Shown piece by piece: positions 27,034-36,579 of a DNA stretch of 57,491 bases (within the stretch, counting starts at the first letter, position 1; each line of letters starts with the position of its first letter). A program made the position numbers and the translations under genes. The stretch comes from a virus. The stretch is taken from positions 1 to 57,491 of IMG/VR virus record IMGVR_UViG_3300042451_001035; one strand, given 5' to 3'. The notes under the pieces are model-generated. The model was not told the DNA's origin, did not search any database, and saw only the letters and a program-made list of their open reading frames with translations.

Positions 27034-30000
27034 TTAGCATGATCCATCAAACATTGAAATTGTTGCTGTACCTCCATCGGCTATAATTAATCCACCAAAT
27101 ATTCTACTTGTTCCAGTTGCACTTATACATGTAATATTAGTTGCAGTATCTATAACCTCAACAGAGTCATTACTTACGTTAGTATAAGATACAACTATTG
27201 TTTGAGATGAGCCAGTTTGATTAGTTGTAGCAGATGCTCCATCTCCTGCAAATATAGGGAATACCGCTCCAGATACTTGTACTCCATTTACTGTAATATT
27301 TGTAATATTTGTACCAGCCGTTACGTTACTAATATCTACAAAAGCATAACCAAGCGTTGTTGTGGTTGTTGTAGGTGCAACAGTTGTTGTTGTAGGACTT
27401 AAAGTTGTGGTTGTTGGAACAGCAGTTGTTGTTGTAGTTGTCGGAGCAGCAGTTGTTGTTGTAGCTGCACATCCAAATACGCCTTGTGAAGTTAATGTAT
27501 ATAAAGTTCCACCAGGTAATGTTGTTGTACTACCTATAATGATTACTGTTCTTGTTGGGAAACCACTTGCAACTGCGGTACATCTTTCACTAGATGCGAA
27601 TGTTCCCGGAGCATATGCTATTGAGTATGCAGTAGAACTATTTGCACAATCTAAGATATTATAATATACAGGTGCTGGTGTGGTTGTCGTAGTTGTTGGA
27701 GCAGCAGTCGTTGTGCTTGTAGTAGGTACAGCAGTTGTTGTGCTTGTAGTTGGCACAGCAGTTGTTGTACTTGTAGTTGGCACAGCAGTTGTAGTTGTAG
27801 TTGTCGGAGCAGCAGTCGTAGTTGTAGTAGTTGGAGAACAATTAGAGCAATTACTAGATATAGTACAAGTTGTTCCACAGCTATATTCTCCTAATAATCC
27901 ACCAATTGGGCTATTTACTACAATTATAGAACCACCTTGAATACAATGATTTCTTGTAGCTCCAGCTAATAAGTTTGGAGATTGAGTTGTTCCATCACAA
28001 TTAGTTACTGTATAATTAATCGTTACAGAATCTTCATTTACCACTGTCCAACACTCACAAGGTAATGTAGTAGTGGTTGTAGTCGGAGTAGCAGTTGTTG
28101 TAGTGGTAGTAGGTACAGCAGTTGTTGTACTTGTAGTAGGAACAACAGTTGTTGTACTCGTAGTAGGAGCAAGAGTCGTTGTAGGTACAGCAGTCGTTGT
28201 ACTCGTAGTAGGTACCACAGTTGTTGTACTTGTAGTAGGAGCAGCAGTTGTAGTAGTTGTTGGATTACAAGATGCACCAATATCTGCAAAAATGTAAGGC
28301 GAAGCAGAATCAACAGAATCTAGTTGCGCACAAATAATAAGTGCCGCACCTCTATTTATACGACTACTATTAACTAAAACACCTGCACAAGTAAGATATG
28401 AGAAATCATAAGAATCTCTATTGTCCGTACCATCGTCAGCATAAACTGTATATGTAAAGCATGCTGGCGAAGCAGTTGTTGTACTTGTTGTCGGAGCAGC
28501 AGTGGTTGTCGTTGTCGGAGCAGCAGTGGTTGTCGTTGTCGGAGCAGCAGTGGTTGTCGTTGTTGTTGGCGCAGCAGTTGTAGTTGTAGAAGTTGTTGGA
28601 GCAGCAGTTGTGGTTGTTGTTGGCGCAACAGTTGTTGTTGTTGTTGTTGGATTACACGCTGCACCAATATCCGCAAAAATGTAAGGAGAAGAAGAAGAAA
28701 CACTATCCAATTGCGCACAAATCACAAGTGCCGCTCCCCTATTTATACGACTGCTTTCAATTAAAACACCTGCACAAGTAAGATATGAGAAAGGATAAGA
28801 ATCCCTATTATCTGTACCATCGTCTGCATAAACAGTATAGGTAAAGCAAGCTATTGCAGCAGTTGTCGTACTTGTTGTAGGTCCGCTAGTTGTGGTTGTA
28901 GTAGGTGCAATTGTTGTTGTTGTAGTTGGATTACAAGATGCACCAATATCTGCAAAAATGTAAGGCGAAGGAGATGTAACACTGTCTAATTGCGCACATA
29001 TTACAATTGCTGCCCCCCTATTTACACGACTACTATTAACTAAAACACCTGCACAAGTAAGATATGAGAAAGGGTAAGAATCCCTATTATCTGTTCCGTC
29101 ATCAGCATAAACTGTATAAGTAAAGCAAGATACTGGAACAGTTGTAGTACTTGTTGTAGGAGCTGCAGTTGTAGTTGTAGTTGTAGTTGGATTACAAGAT
29201 GCACCAATATCTGCGAAAATGTAAGGAGAAGTAGAAGCAACGGTATCTAATCTCGCACAAACAGTAATTCCGGGACCTTTATTTACACGACTGCTTTCAA
29301 CTAAAACTCCAGCGCAATTGATATATGAGAAAGGATAAGAATCTCTATCCTCTGTTCCATCATCTGCATAAACAAAATAATTAAAACAAGATACTGCTAA
29401 AGTCGTTGTACTTGTAGTTGGAGCAACTGGAGGACAAGGTCCTGTTTTACAATCTCCAACAGGCGTTAAAGTACCAGTACCTGCTACAATTTCAGCTTGC
29501 AATAACCCCCCAACCACAGACGCACAAATATACCTAATCCCTGCTGAAGGATAAGCATAGTTTTCATTTACACCGAAACAATTTAATGTAGCTACCTCTC
29601 CACCTGCTGATGTAATATTAACTTCAACACAATTACAAGGTTCAGGACTAAATGTTGTAGTAGACGTTGTAGGACTAAATGTAGTTGTAGTAGTACGAGC
29701 AACTGTGGTGGTAGTTGTAGTAGGAGCAATTGTTGTAGTAGTAGGAATTGAATATCTATTAATCTCCTCCATAGCAATAATGTATTTATTAGTATTTGCA
29801 TCAAATACACCATAAATACATGGATCACCAGTATAAACACCTCCATCAGAAACACCATTATTTAAATCTTTTCTGTATGCAGCTGTTTTACCAACAAAAA
29901 AAGAATTTGTTTTATAAAGAATACTAATTGGTTCAATTCCATTTTGGCTTAATCTACAAACCACACCTCTATAATTATCTACAAAGTAGTCTGCGAAGTT

Positions 30001-33000
30001 ATTCCATGCAAGACTTGTTGCAGCATCTCCAATACCATAATCACCTGCGTAATATTGTATTTTATTAATTAATTGGTCACTATTTGCTTGCAATGGGTTG
30101 CCTGTTACATCTTTTACAATTTGAGTCAAAATAGGCACATTACCTACTTTAAATTGCTGATAAACTTTCAAATACCTATCTCTAACATGCAATCTCAATA
30201 CATCTCCAAATGTTCTATCATATTCATCAAAATCTTCGTAAAGAAATCTATTAGTGGCGTTAAGGTTGGTGTTTGATTGATATGCTTGTCCAAATCTAAT
30301 TACAGTTGGGAAATAAGTTTGTCTTGCGTTTTCGTCAATAACAGATGGTCTGCCATTGCTATTTGTAACTAAATTATATGTATCGTTAAAACTTTGCTCA
30401 ATAATCCCAATTGTTTTTTCTTTTACAACTTGAAAATCAAATCTAAATGGTTGAACAATTATATTATTAGAACCAGTGTTGTCATTTGTAGATTTAGCTA
30501 CTATCCATACTTTTCCTGTTGCAGGTACAGTAAATCTTTTATTAATTGTAAATGTAGTAGACGTATTTTGAATTATATTATTAATCTCTATTGGTAATAA
30601 ATTAATTGTATATTTTGCAGCAGGCGAACCTGTTGAAGTACAAATAACAGCATATACTGAAAAAGTAGAAGTGCCATCAGATGACATATTAAAAGATCCA
30701 TTAACTGATAAAATAGTTTCAGCAGAACTTGATTTATTATAGAAAAAATAACCCACACTTGTCCAAATAGGGTATCCAGTTCCGGTTAAATTTATAAGTG
30801 CATTTGGTTGAGTTTGTATTCTATATGCAGCATTTTCTATTGATCTCTCTATAAAAATAGGGAACGATTCAGTTCTTGATACAAAAGATCCGGTAGTCCC
30901 AATATCAAATCCACTAGATGAAAAATTAAAATTGTCACTGTATGGTACTGTTCTGAGTCTATAAAACAAATCACCATTTGTTACAGGTACAACAGCACCT
31001 CCATTTGGTAATTGCGACATCCCAAAATGATACCTATCTAACGTACCCGGATTACCTATCCCATATTGTTTACCAAATTCATAAAAAAACCTCTGAGTTT
31101 CATTTGCATTACTGGTATAATTATATAATAATATTTCATAATGTTGAAAATCAGCCGTACCCGGAAAACGAAAATCAATACTTATATCATTACTAGGATA
31201 TCTTATTTTTAAGAAATTTCCGTTAGCTGTGTATGTATTGTTGTCTATAGCTATTGGAGCAGGCCAGCTAATATTATATTCAAATGTAGATACTGTACCA
31301 ACTATCTCATAATCATATTGAGCTGGAATAGGTCTTACATTATTCTCTGAATCATATCTTTGTATAAATCTAATTCTATCACCTTCTGTATAATTATAAG
31401 AAACAACATTTTGTGTAGAACTTATGGTTTCATTATATGCAGCTATATTATCAATCCCAATATAAAAAAATCTTGAACTATCTACATTATTACTTATTCC
31501 AGCAAAAGCAGAATCGCTTATCCAACATAATCTTTTATTATAAGTAGTATTATTTGATCTTAATACTTGATAATATGTAGCATATAATGGTGGTCTATTA
31601 AGAATATTTAATCTTATTTCAGGGAAATCTGTTGTGGATACTCTTGAAGGAGTATTAATTGTAGCATTAATAGATGTTTGTGCGCCAATGGTTCTCCCTT
31701 GTGCATCAAAATATTGAATAGCATATTGATAACCAGAATCCCATACATTGGCAAATCGGGTATTATCTGAATCATATAAAGGGATTGTTTTAAAACCTAC
31801 TGAGGTTAAAACAAATCCATTTGCATAATTCATAACTAACTTATTGCCTACTAATGATACTTGAGTATAACCTTTTAATACCATTGCAGCCGAAATACCA
31901 GCTAAAATTGTATTAACTGCTAAAGAAATTGAAAATGTTGAAAAATCCGCACTTAAATTTGTACCATCTGAAGCAAATGAATTAATAAAATAAGATCCAG
32001 CTGCATTATTTAATGTTACAACTTCTCCATTTACTCCATTAGTTCCAGTACCATAAAGGTAAATACTCATCTGTGTCCCAGTACCGCTATCTGTTCCATT
32101 CACCGTAGCTAGCAATAAAATACCAGCTTGGTCATAAAAAAAACTAGAAGAAGCACCAGTAAATTGATCAACAGATAAGTCCATTGCTGTTTTATCATAA
32201 CCTTCTAATATACCAGCATATAATAAAACATTCCCATTAGCTAATTCGGCTGCGTTAGCCCTTTGAGGAACCCAATCTTGCAATTGGTCAGATTCTATAA
32301 TATCTATTTGAGTATAAATAGAGTCGTTAAAAAACTTTGTAACGTAAATATCATTATCAATATTTGATACATTAAAAGATTCTATTAAAAACCAATCGCT
32401 AGTTACACCATTTGTAGTTTCTCTAAAACAAAGTTCTACAGCTTTTACATCTGGACCACCAGTTGAAAATAATACAGCTATTCTTGAATTATTTTTTGGA
32501 TTATCATCTGTAAGTGTTAAAGAAGGCTGTTGAGGTAACGGAACAATACTTTTTGAACTCCATACAGACTTTTCATTGTTATCATAAACATATCTGTATG
32601 AAAATTGAAACAACTTGTTTCTTAAATTGTTAATAGTTATAGTAGTATCATTTTCGTAAACTACTTTTGGTGGCATTACTGGAGGAGCTTTTGCAACTAG
32701 CAAATACTCTAATTTCCAATTATTACCGTATAAGTTAATTACATTTAAACTTTTTGGCGGATTATAACCATCGTTAAAAAATAAAATATCACCTTCATCA
32801 TCTCTATAAAATATATTTACCGATAATACTTTATAAGATGGGTTAAAATTTAATATATCAATACCATTACTTTGCGTTTTACTTATTAAAACAGGTACTA
32901 CTGCATTTGTATTTAAGTCATAATACAATATTGTATTAAAACCATTGCTATTCCATAAAAAATAATAAGCTCTATTTCTTACTTTGTCAGAATAAAAACC

Positions 33001-33195
33001 TATAACTTTATTTGTACCATTAGGTGCTGTATAAGGTATTAATGTATTTCCTTCTATGTTAGAAACTACTTTGTCAGCAGCTGCGCCTAAAGCATCTTTT
33101 GTTATATTTAAAGCGTCAATATAGTCATTATTACTAATTCTATAATCAGCATCATCTAAGTTTAGCTTTCCACTAAAAGGAGTATTTATTATCAT
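27034..33195 (-). CDS. Muzzle/stabilization-like tail protein with Cys-module and Thr-rich array (2053 aa)
   Basis: Residues 1 to about 1150 form a beta-rich body opening GKLNLDDADYRISNNDYIDA, in the style of podophage tail stabilization (muzzle) proteins, and follow the ring-protein genes as expected. Residues about 1150-2053 are a chain of small cysteine modules joined by TTTTTAAP-type linkers. Four are near-identical (CFTYTVYADDGTDNRDSY...CAGVL...ICAQLDS...DIGASC). Four others are unrelated in detail but share spaced cysteines and Gly, including one starting CNCVEV and one starting CECW. The linkers look extended and surface-exposed, good O-glycan sites (inference). Function of the modules, perhaps adhesion, is unknown. 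Confidence 0.72.
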   Translation of the reverse strand: MIINTPFSGKLNLDDADYRISNNDYIDALNITKDALGAAADKVVSNIEGNTLIPYTAPNGTNKVIGFYSDKVRNRAYYFLWNSNGFNTILYYDLNTNAVVPVLISKTQSNGIDILNFNPSYKVLSVNIFYRDDEGDILFFNDGYNPPKSLNVINLYGNNWKLEYLLVAKAPPVMPPKVVYENDTTITINNLRNKLFQFSYRYVYDNNEKSVWSSKSIVPLPQQPSLTLTDDNPKNNSRIAVLFSTGGPDVKAVELCFRETTNGVTSDWFLIESFNVSNIDNDIYVTKFFNDSIYTQIDIIESDQLQDWVPQRANAAELANGNVLLYAGILEGYDKTAMDLSVDQFTGASSSFFYDQAGILLLATVNGTDSGTGTQMSIYLYGTGTNGVNGEVVTLNNAAGSYFINSFASDGTNLSADFSTFSISLAVNTILAGISAAMVLKGYTQVSLVGNKLVMNYANGFVLTSVGFKTIPLYDSDNTRFANVWDSGYQYAIQYFDAQGRTIGAQTSINATINTPSRVSTTDFPEIRLNILNRPPLYATYYQVLRSNNTTYNKRLCWISDSAFAGISNNVDSSRFFYIGIDNIAAYNETISSTQNVVSYNYTEGDRIRFIQRYDSENNVRPIPAQYDYEIVGTVSTFEYNISWPAPIAIDNNTYTANGNFLKIRYPSNDISIDFRFPGTADFQHYEILLYNYTSNANETQRFFYEFGKQYGIGNPGTLDRYHFGMSQLPNGGAVVPVTNGDLFYRLRTVPYSDNFNFSSSGFDIGTTGSFVSRTESFPIFIERSIENAAYRIQTQPNALINLTGTGYPIWTSVGYFFYNKSSSAETILSVNGSFNMSSDGTSTFSVYAVICTSTGSPAAKYTINLLPIEINNIIQNTSTTFTINKRFTVPATGKVWIVAKSTNDNTGSNNIIVQPFRFDFQVVKEKTIGIIEQSFNDTYNLVTNSNGRPSVIDENARQTYFPTVIRFGQAYQSNTNLNATNRFLYEDFDEYDRTFGDVLRLHVRDRYLKVYQQFKVGNVPILTQIVKDVTGNPLQANSDQLINKIQYYAGDYGIGDAATSLAWNNFADYFVDNYRGVVCRLSQNGIEPISILYKTNSFFVGKTAAYRKDLNNGVSDGGVYTGDPCIYGVFDANTNKYIIAMEEINRYSIPTTTTIAPTTTTTTVARTTTTTFSPTTSTTTFSPEPCNCVEVNITSAGGEVATLNCFGVNENYAYPSAGIRYICASVVGGLLQAEIVAGTGTLTPVGDCKTGPCPPVAPTTSTTTLAVSCFNYFVYADDGTEDRDSYPFSYINCAGVLVESSRVNKGPGITVCARLDTVASTSPYIFADIGASCNPTTTTTTTAAPTTSTTTVPVSCFTYTVYADDGTDNRDSYPFSYLTCAGVLVNSSRVNRGAAIVICAQLDSVTSPSPYIFADIGASCNPTTTTTIAPTTTTTSGPTTSTTTAAIACFTYTVYADDGTDNRDSYPFSYLTCAGVLIESSRINRGAALVICAQLDSVSSSSPYIFADIGAACNPTTTTTTVAPTTTTTAAPTTSTTTTAAPTTTTTTAAPTTTTTAAPTTTTTAAPTTSTTTASPACFTYTVYADDGTDNRDSYDFSYLTCAGVLVNSSRINRGAALIICAQLDSVDSASPYIFADIGASCNPTTTTTAAPTTSTTTVVPTTSTTTAVPTTTLAPTTSTTTVVPTTSTTTAVPTTTTTTATPTTTTTTLPCECWTVVNEDSVTINYTVTNCDGTTQSPNLLAGATRNHCIQGGSIIVVNSPIGGLLGEYSCGTTCTISSNCSNCSPTTTTTTAAPTTTTTTAVPTTSTTTAVPTTSTTTAVPTTSTTTAAPTTTTTTPAPVYYNILDCANSSTAYSIAYAPGTFASSERCTAVASGFPTRTVIIIGSTTTLPGGTLYTLTSQGVFGCAATTTTAAPTTTTTTAVPTTTTLSPTTTTVAPTTTTTTLGYAFVDISNVTAGTNITNITVNGVQVSGAVFPIFAGDGASATTNQTGSSQTIVVSYTNVSNDSVEVIDTATNITCISATGTSRIFGGLIIADGGTATISMFDGSC
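27360..29750 (-). repeat. Thr-codon linker DNA (TTTTTAAP units)
   Basis: Interspersed blocks of near-identical units, read on the plus strand as gttgttgtagttggagcagc and variants, encode runs of Thr broken by Ala-Ala-Pro, Val-Pro or Ser-Thr. Blocks lie between the cysteine modules. The same unit occurs at the ends of the genes at 39585-39965 and 45655-46026. Long shared low-complexity DNA of this type is a substrate for recombination between the loci. Confidence 0.85.
28262..29388 (-). repeat. Four tandem 200-bp Cys-module cassettes
   Basis: Four copies of a 200-bp cassette lie at 28262-28461, 28649-28848, 28928-29127 and 29189-29388. They are separated by Thr-codon linkers of different length (start spacings 387, 279 and 261 bp). 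The encoded modules differ at only a few positions, mainly around NSS/ESS and the LDSV-x-S-x-SP segment. The copy nearest the body (29189-29388) is the most divergent. The pattern suggests recent duplication and unequal exchange. Confidence 0.9.
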
Positions 33196-33198
33196 TTT

Positions 33199-33969
33199 TT
33201 ATGCCTTAACAGTCATTCTTTGAGTGTCTAAATTTTGTTCGTAAGCTTGCATTAAGTACAATGGCTTAAATTGAGCATTAGCAATTCTTCTTTGATTATA
33301 AAATTCTTGCTTTCTATCTCTTTTATCTCCTAAGTTACCTTTTCTTGTGCTTGGCATACTAGCAATATCTCTCCAAGCCAACCATGAAATCAATGCTTCT
33401 CTAAATTGAATTGGTATAGAATATGTTTCCTCTGGATTACCACTAGATAAATATTCTATCATTAAATAAGAATAATAAAAATATTGATTTAAAAGAACCA
33501 CACCATTTGAATCATCAATATTAAATTGACCTACAAATGGAGAGCCACTAGGTAACCCATAAATATTTTGGAATCCATAACCATCCCAATAATTAAACCA
33601 TAATGGTATATCTTGTTGATACCATGCAGCTAGGGTATCATCTTGAGTCAAGGCCAATCTATCTGGTTGCTGATCTGCATAATATGTCATTTTGTTATTA
33701 AACTTCAATGGAATAATTTCTCCTACTGAATTTAATACACCTATTTTAGTATAACTAATATAATCATTAGGCAATTGAGCCGTATAATTTGTTGTATCAA
33801 TAGGTACTTTTACTGTTTTTATTTTGTAAAAAAAGTCAAGCCCTAATTTCTCCATACCCCTTACAGCTATATTGTATAATTTAGCGTATTTGTGTACGGA
33901 TTGCTCACTTTCATCAATATAATCATTGATTACAGAGTCTATTGTTATATAATTTCTAACTTGTGACAT
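33199..33969 (-). CDS. Ring/tail tubular protein, crAss-like style
   Basis: A 256-aa protein opening RNYITIDSVINDYIDESEQ, followed by a helical pair (KYAKLYNIAVRGMEKLGLDF) and a strand VKVPIDTTNYTAQLPNDYI. This order matches what I recall of tail-tubular/ring proteins of crAss-like and other Bacteroidota podophages, which join portal to tail. The C-terminal half is helical and basic (RKQEFYNQRRIANAQF). It sits between the muzzle-like gene and GroES. Homology is remembered, not searched. Confidence 0.68.
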   Translation of the reverse strand: MSQVRNYITIDSVINDYIDESEQSVHKYAKLYNIAVRGMEKLGLDFFYKIKTVKVPIDTTNYTAQLPNDYISYTKIGVLNSVGEIIPLKFNNKMTYYADQQPDRLALTQDDTLAAWYQQDIPLWFNYWDGYGFQNIYGLPSGSPFVGQFNIDDSNGVVLLNQYFYYSYLMIEYLSSGNPEETYSIPIQFREALISWLAWRDIASMPSTRKGNLGDKRDRKQEFYNQRRIANAQFKPLYLMQAYEQNLDTQRMTVKA

Positions 33970-33971
33970 AT

Positions 33972-34244
33972 TTAATTATTTGATGCGTAAGCTAATATAT
34001 CATTTTGACGAATCAAGAAAACAAGTTCATTATTTAAAATAACTGGTTCCCCTGCTCCTTTTACATGAAAAATAACATCGTCTTTTTTTGCTTCCATTTT
34101 TATTTTAGCTGTACCATTACCAACTGAAATTACCTTAGCCTTACAATTTCTTTCTCTGTAACCTTCTGGCAATAACAAACCACCTTCGGTAACTTCCTCT
34201 GGTGCAAATGGTTTTACTAAAACAAAATCTCTAATTGGTTTCAT
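33972..34244 (-). CDS. Phage-encoded GroES-like co-chaperonin
   Basis: A 90-aa protein with the complete GroES layout. The opening MKPIRDFVLVKPF is the first strand, EEVTEGGLLLPEGYRE is the mobile loop that contacts GroEL, AKVISVGNG is the turn before the roof, and the close is NELVFLIRQNDILA. Bacterial GroES is about 95-97 aa, so it is near full length. T4 gp31 is a precedent for a phage co-chaperonin needed to fold the capsid protein with host GroEL. Here it is embedded in the ring-protein operon, 3 and 8 bases from its neighbours. Confidence 0.9.
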   Translation of the reverse strand: MKPIRDFVLVKPFAPEEVTEGGLLLPEGYRERNCKAKVISVGNGTAKIKMEAKKDDVIFHVKGAGEPVILNNELVFLIRQNDILAYASNN

Positions 34245-34251
34245 ATATTAT

Positions 34252-34878
34252 TTAGTTGTTGTTATCTACTCCATCATTACTTGTATCTATTGGTCTTGAT
34301 CTTTCAAATGCTAATTGAGCTTTGATATATTCAATCATCATTGGGACGTAATCATCTGGTATAATTAATGTAGATTGTAAATTAGTAGAATCACCCCCAC
34401 TAATCATTCTTACATTTGCCGTATATTGAGATAACAATATAGATGATCTTACATATATATTTTTACCTTCAATCCAATATAATAATTTATTCTGAATTGG
34501 TCTAATGCTATCTATATAGCCAACTTGATTTGTGCTTAATGGTATAGCTGTTTGAGAAATCTTCCCTTCACCTACAAATTGTAAAGTTGCAACACCTTCG
34601 TTTTGACCTAATGCAACTGGTATTACAGGCAATGAAATAGCATATGTTGTAACGTTTTCATTAACAACTGGCAATGCCTTAAATGTAGTATAAAATGAAT
34701 TATTGACATAAGATATGCCATCCATTTGTATGTTATCTGTATAATTCTTTCTAGCCGCTAATGCAATTGCATCATTTAACCATTGATTAACTTGATTATA
34801 TGTAATACTTGAATCATCGGATGGTTGTCCGTTGTATATCTGTCTTAATATTCTTTCTATAAATGCGTATCTAGTCAT
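34252..34878 (-). CDS. Putative head-tail connector / ring protein
   Basis: A 208-aa protein. It has an N-terminal helical region (YAFIERILRQIYNG, NQVNQWLNDAIALAARKNY), a beta middle, and a C-terminal helix (VPMMIEYIKAQLAFERSRP) typical of head completion or ring proteins that dock on the portal. It sits between GroES and another ring candidate, sharing one base with the latter. No catalytic motif. Role inferred from order. Confidence 0.6.
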   Translation of the reverse strand: MTRYAFIERILRQIYNGQPSDDSSITYNQVNQWLNDAIALAARKNYTDNIQMDGISYVNNSFYTTFKALPVVNENVTTYAISLPVIPVALGQNEGVATLQFVGEGKISQTAIPLSTNQVGYIDSIRPIQNKLLYWIEGKNIYVRSSILLSQYTANVRMISGGDSTNLQSTLIIPDDYVPMMIEYIKAQLAFERSRPIDTSNDGVDNNN

Positions 34879-35567
34879 TATTGCCCAGTTTGTGTTACTT
34901 GATTAGCATATTGCTGTACTTGTCCGTCTTGTAAATTTAAGCCAATTAATTTTAATGCCCTAGCGATTATTTCTAATAAATCTACATTATCCCAAACAGG
35001 CTGTTGACTTCCCGTAGGTTGTGTACTTGGATTATATGTAGTTGGATTATATACTGGTCTGCCACTAACAGTGTTATAACCCCAAATAATTTCAGGTGCA
35101 TCTTTTACATAAGTTAAAATTGCACTGCCAAGTGTTACAGGATAAAATTGGAATCCAGTAGGTTCTAATAAATAAATAGGGTTAGTTGCAATTGGATCAA
35201 TTTGGCTATTATAATAAGAATATAAAGTATCTTGCTGCGCAAATCTAACTCTATTAAAAGCTGTTGTTATTACCGTATCAGCTTGCACATAATCAGCAGG
35301 ATAAACTGCTTCACCAGACCCATTAATAGTTAATGTAGCACTTGTAATTAATGGAGATAATCTTTGTCTAATATTTTCGTTTTGGCTATAATTAATCCTA
35401 GCCTGTGGTCTGCCATATTGATATTGCTGAAACTCTCCCAACAAATAATCTTGATAAGAAACTTGTGCTTGATTTATAGTCAAATTAAATTCAGATGGAG
35501 TCAAATAGCCATTTTGCGCCTTATTAACTGCAAACTGACAAATACGATACATATCATTAACATTCAT
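34878..35567 (-). CDS. Putative ring / head completion protein
   Basis: A 229-aa protein opening MNVNDMYRICQFAVNKAQNG, followed by LTPSEFNLTINQAQVSYQDYL. It has a Tyr/Gln-rich middle, a strand-rich region (SATLTINGSGEAVYPADYV), and a helical end (LLEIIARALKLIGLNLQDG). Similar proteins lie between capsid and tail genes in Bacteroidota podophages. It is the first gene after a terminator and a -7 box, so it starts the connector-tail transcript. Confidence 0.6.
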   Translation of the reverse strand: MNVNDMYRICQFAVNKAQNGYLTPSEFNLTINQAQVSYQDYLLGEFQQYQYGRPQARINYSQNENIRQRLSPLITSATLTINGSGEAVYPADYVQADTVITTAFNRVRFAQQDTLYSYYNSQIDPIATNPIYLLEPTGFQFYPVTLGSAILTYVKDAPEIIWGYNTVSGRPVYNPTTYNPSTQPTGSQQPVWDNVDLLEIIARALKLIGLNLQDGQVQQYANQVTQTGQ

Positions 35568-35584
35568 TGGAATAAGTTATACAA

Positions 35585-35592
35585 CAAATATA
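35585..35592 (-). promoter_or_regulatory. Bacteroidota -7 promoter element (TATATTTG) for the connector-tail operon
   Basis: TATATTTG on the minus strand lies 17 bases before the ring gene start at 35567 and just after the terminator closing the capsid operon. The nearest TTG upstream is only 11 nt away, not the usual 19-21, so the -33 part is unclear. Location between a terminator and a gene start makes it credible. Confidence 0.6.
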
Positions 35593-35604
35593 CGAAAAAG
35601 TAAC

Positions 35605-35635
35605 AAAAAAACCCCGTAATTTTTAGGTTACAGGG
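35605..35635 (-). terminator. Rho-independent terminator after the capsid operon
   Basis: On the minus strand CCCTGTAA pairs with TTACGGGG (eight pairs, one G-U) around an 8-nt loop, followed directly by seven T. It lies 26 bases past the stop of the 35661-36560 gene. Confidence 0.8.
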
Positions 35636-35660
35636 CTTCTTTTATTTAGAGGGGAAAGAA

Positions 35661-36560
35661 CTACATCAATTTCTTTAATTGCTCTAAAAATGCTTTACTC
35701 TCATCTTGAGGGAACATTGCGAAATCAACCAAATAATTCTGTGCTTTTTTGTCTGCTGGTATTTTGCAGATAAACCCACCGTTATTTGACCAATAAGCCG
35801 AACCCGCTTTTGTAGTAGTGTCAATTTTATTATCAATTAAAGCTTTTTTAACTATAAATGCTATTTCAACTTCTTTAGTACCAGCACTTTGCATAAATTT
35901 ATTAGGCTGCGCTTCTGCATAAAGTTCATAGTCATTTCTTAATGCTTCCATAGACTTAGGCATACCTAAATCATCTACAAATGAAATTCCCAAGAAATTG
36001 CAATGTTTGCGCATTTCCTCGTCACTAGCTAATGAAGCATATTTAATAGCTTCAACTTTAGCAACTCGTTTTGCTCTCTCAAGCTCTGCAGTTCTTTGTG
36101 GATTCCATTGGAAGAATGTGATTTTTCTAGTTCCTTTTCTATTTGCATTATCTAAATTAGCATTACAAAGACTCAAAAATTCAAGTGCTTCTACATCATA
36201 ATCAGCTACTCTTAATACTCTACGATCAAAAATTAAGCTTCTTCTATTTTGTTCTACAAATGTTTTTTCAAGACCTTTTTGATCTTCTACCCAAATGCTT
36301 GGATAGCCCCTCAAAAGCCTAATTCTTTCCATTCTGCCTTTCTTTTCATTCCATACATCATCAATACCTTCCATATGGTATTTACCATTCTTTTTAGTAT
36401 CTGATAATTTAAAAATCTTGAAAGTAGTTCCATTATTAGATGAAGGAGCTAATTCAATAGCTTGAGCTGCTTCTTCATACTGTCTTTGTACCTTTATTTC
36501 ACCTTGTTGTGAATAGTTGGCTTCTGATATACCAACTGATCTTGCCTTTAACTTAGCCAT
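35661..36560 (-). CDS. Capsid-operon protein of unknown function
   Basis: A 299-aa protein from the ATG at 36560-36558 (MAKLKARSVGISEANY). An upstream in-frame start at 36596 would add 12 residues that overlap the terminator hairpin, so the internal start is preferred. It is basic and helical with a strand-rich middle (FKIFKLSDTKKNGKYHMEG, IRLLRGYPSIWVEDQKG). I recognise no family. It lies directly downstream of the major capsid gene beyond a hairpin terminator; a decoration, minor head or cargo role is possible. Confidence 0.6.
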   Translation of the reverse strand: MAKLKARSVGISEANYSQQGEIKVQRQYEEAAQAIELAPSSNNGTTFKIFKLSDTKKNGKYHMEGIDDVWNEKKGRMERIRLLRGYPSIWVEDQKGLEKTFVEQNRRSLIFDRRVLRVADYDVEALEFLSLCNANLDNANRKGTRKITFFQWNPQRTAELERAKRVAKVEAIKYASLASDEEMRKHCNFLGISFVDDLGMPKSMEALRNDYELYAEAQPNKFMQSAGTKEVEIAFIVKKALIDNKIDTTTKAGSAYWSNNGGFICKIPADKKAQNYLVDFAMFPQDESKAFLEQLKKLM

Positions 36561-36579
36561 AAAATGGTTTTTAAATGTT

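Noticed and set aside
27217-29240. Val-rich and Leu/Gln-rich open frames opposite the Thr-rich linkers
   Set aside because: Same effect: Thr-codon repeats read as Val/Gly or Leu/Gln in other frames. No domain structure.
27360-29750. CRISPR array
   Set aside because: The repeats are in frame, irregular in spacing and encode Thr-rich linkers; no short constant repeat with unique spacers.
27034-33195. Diversity-generating retroelement
   Set aside because: The variable modules suggested it, but no reverse transcriptase, template repeat or adenine-biased change was seen in the window.
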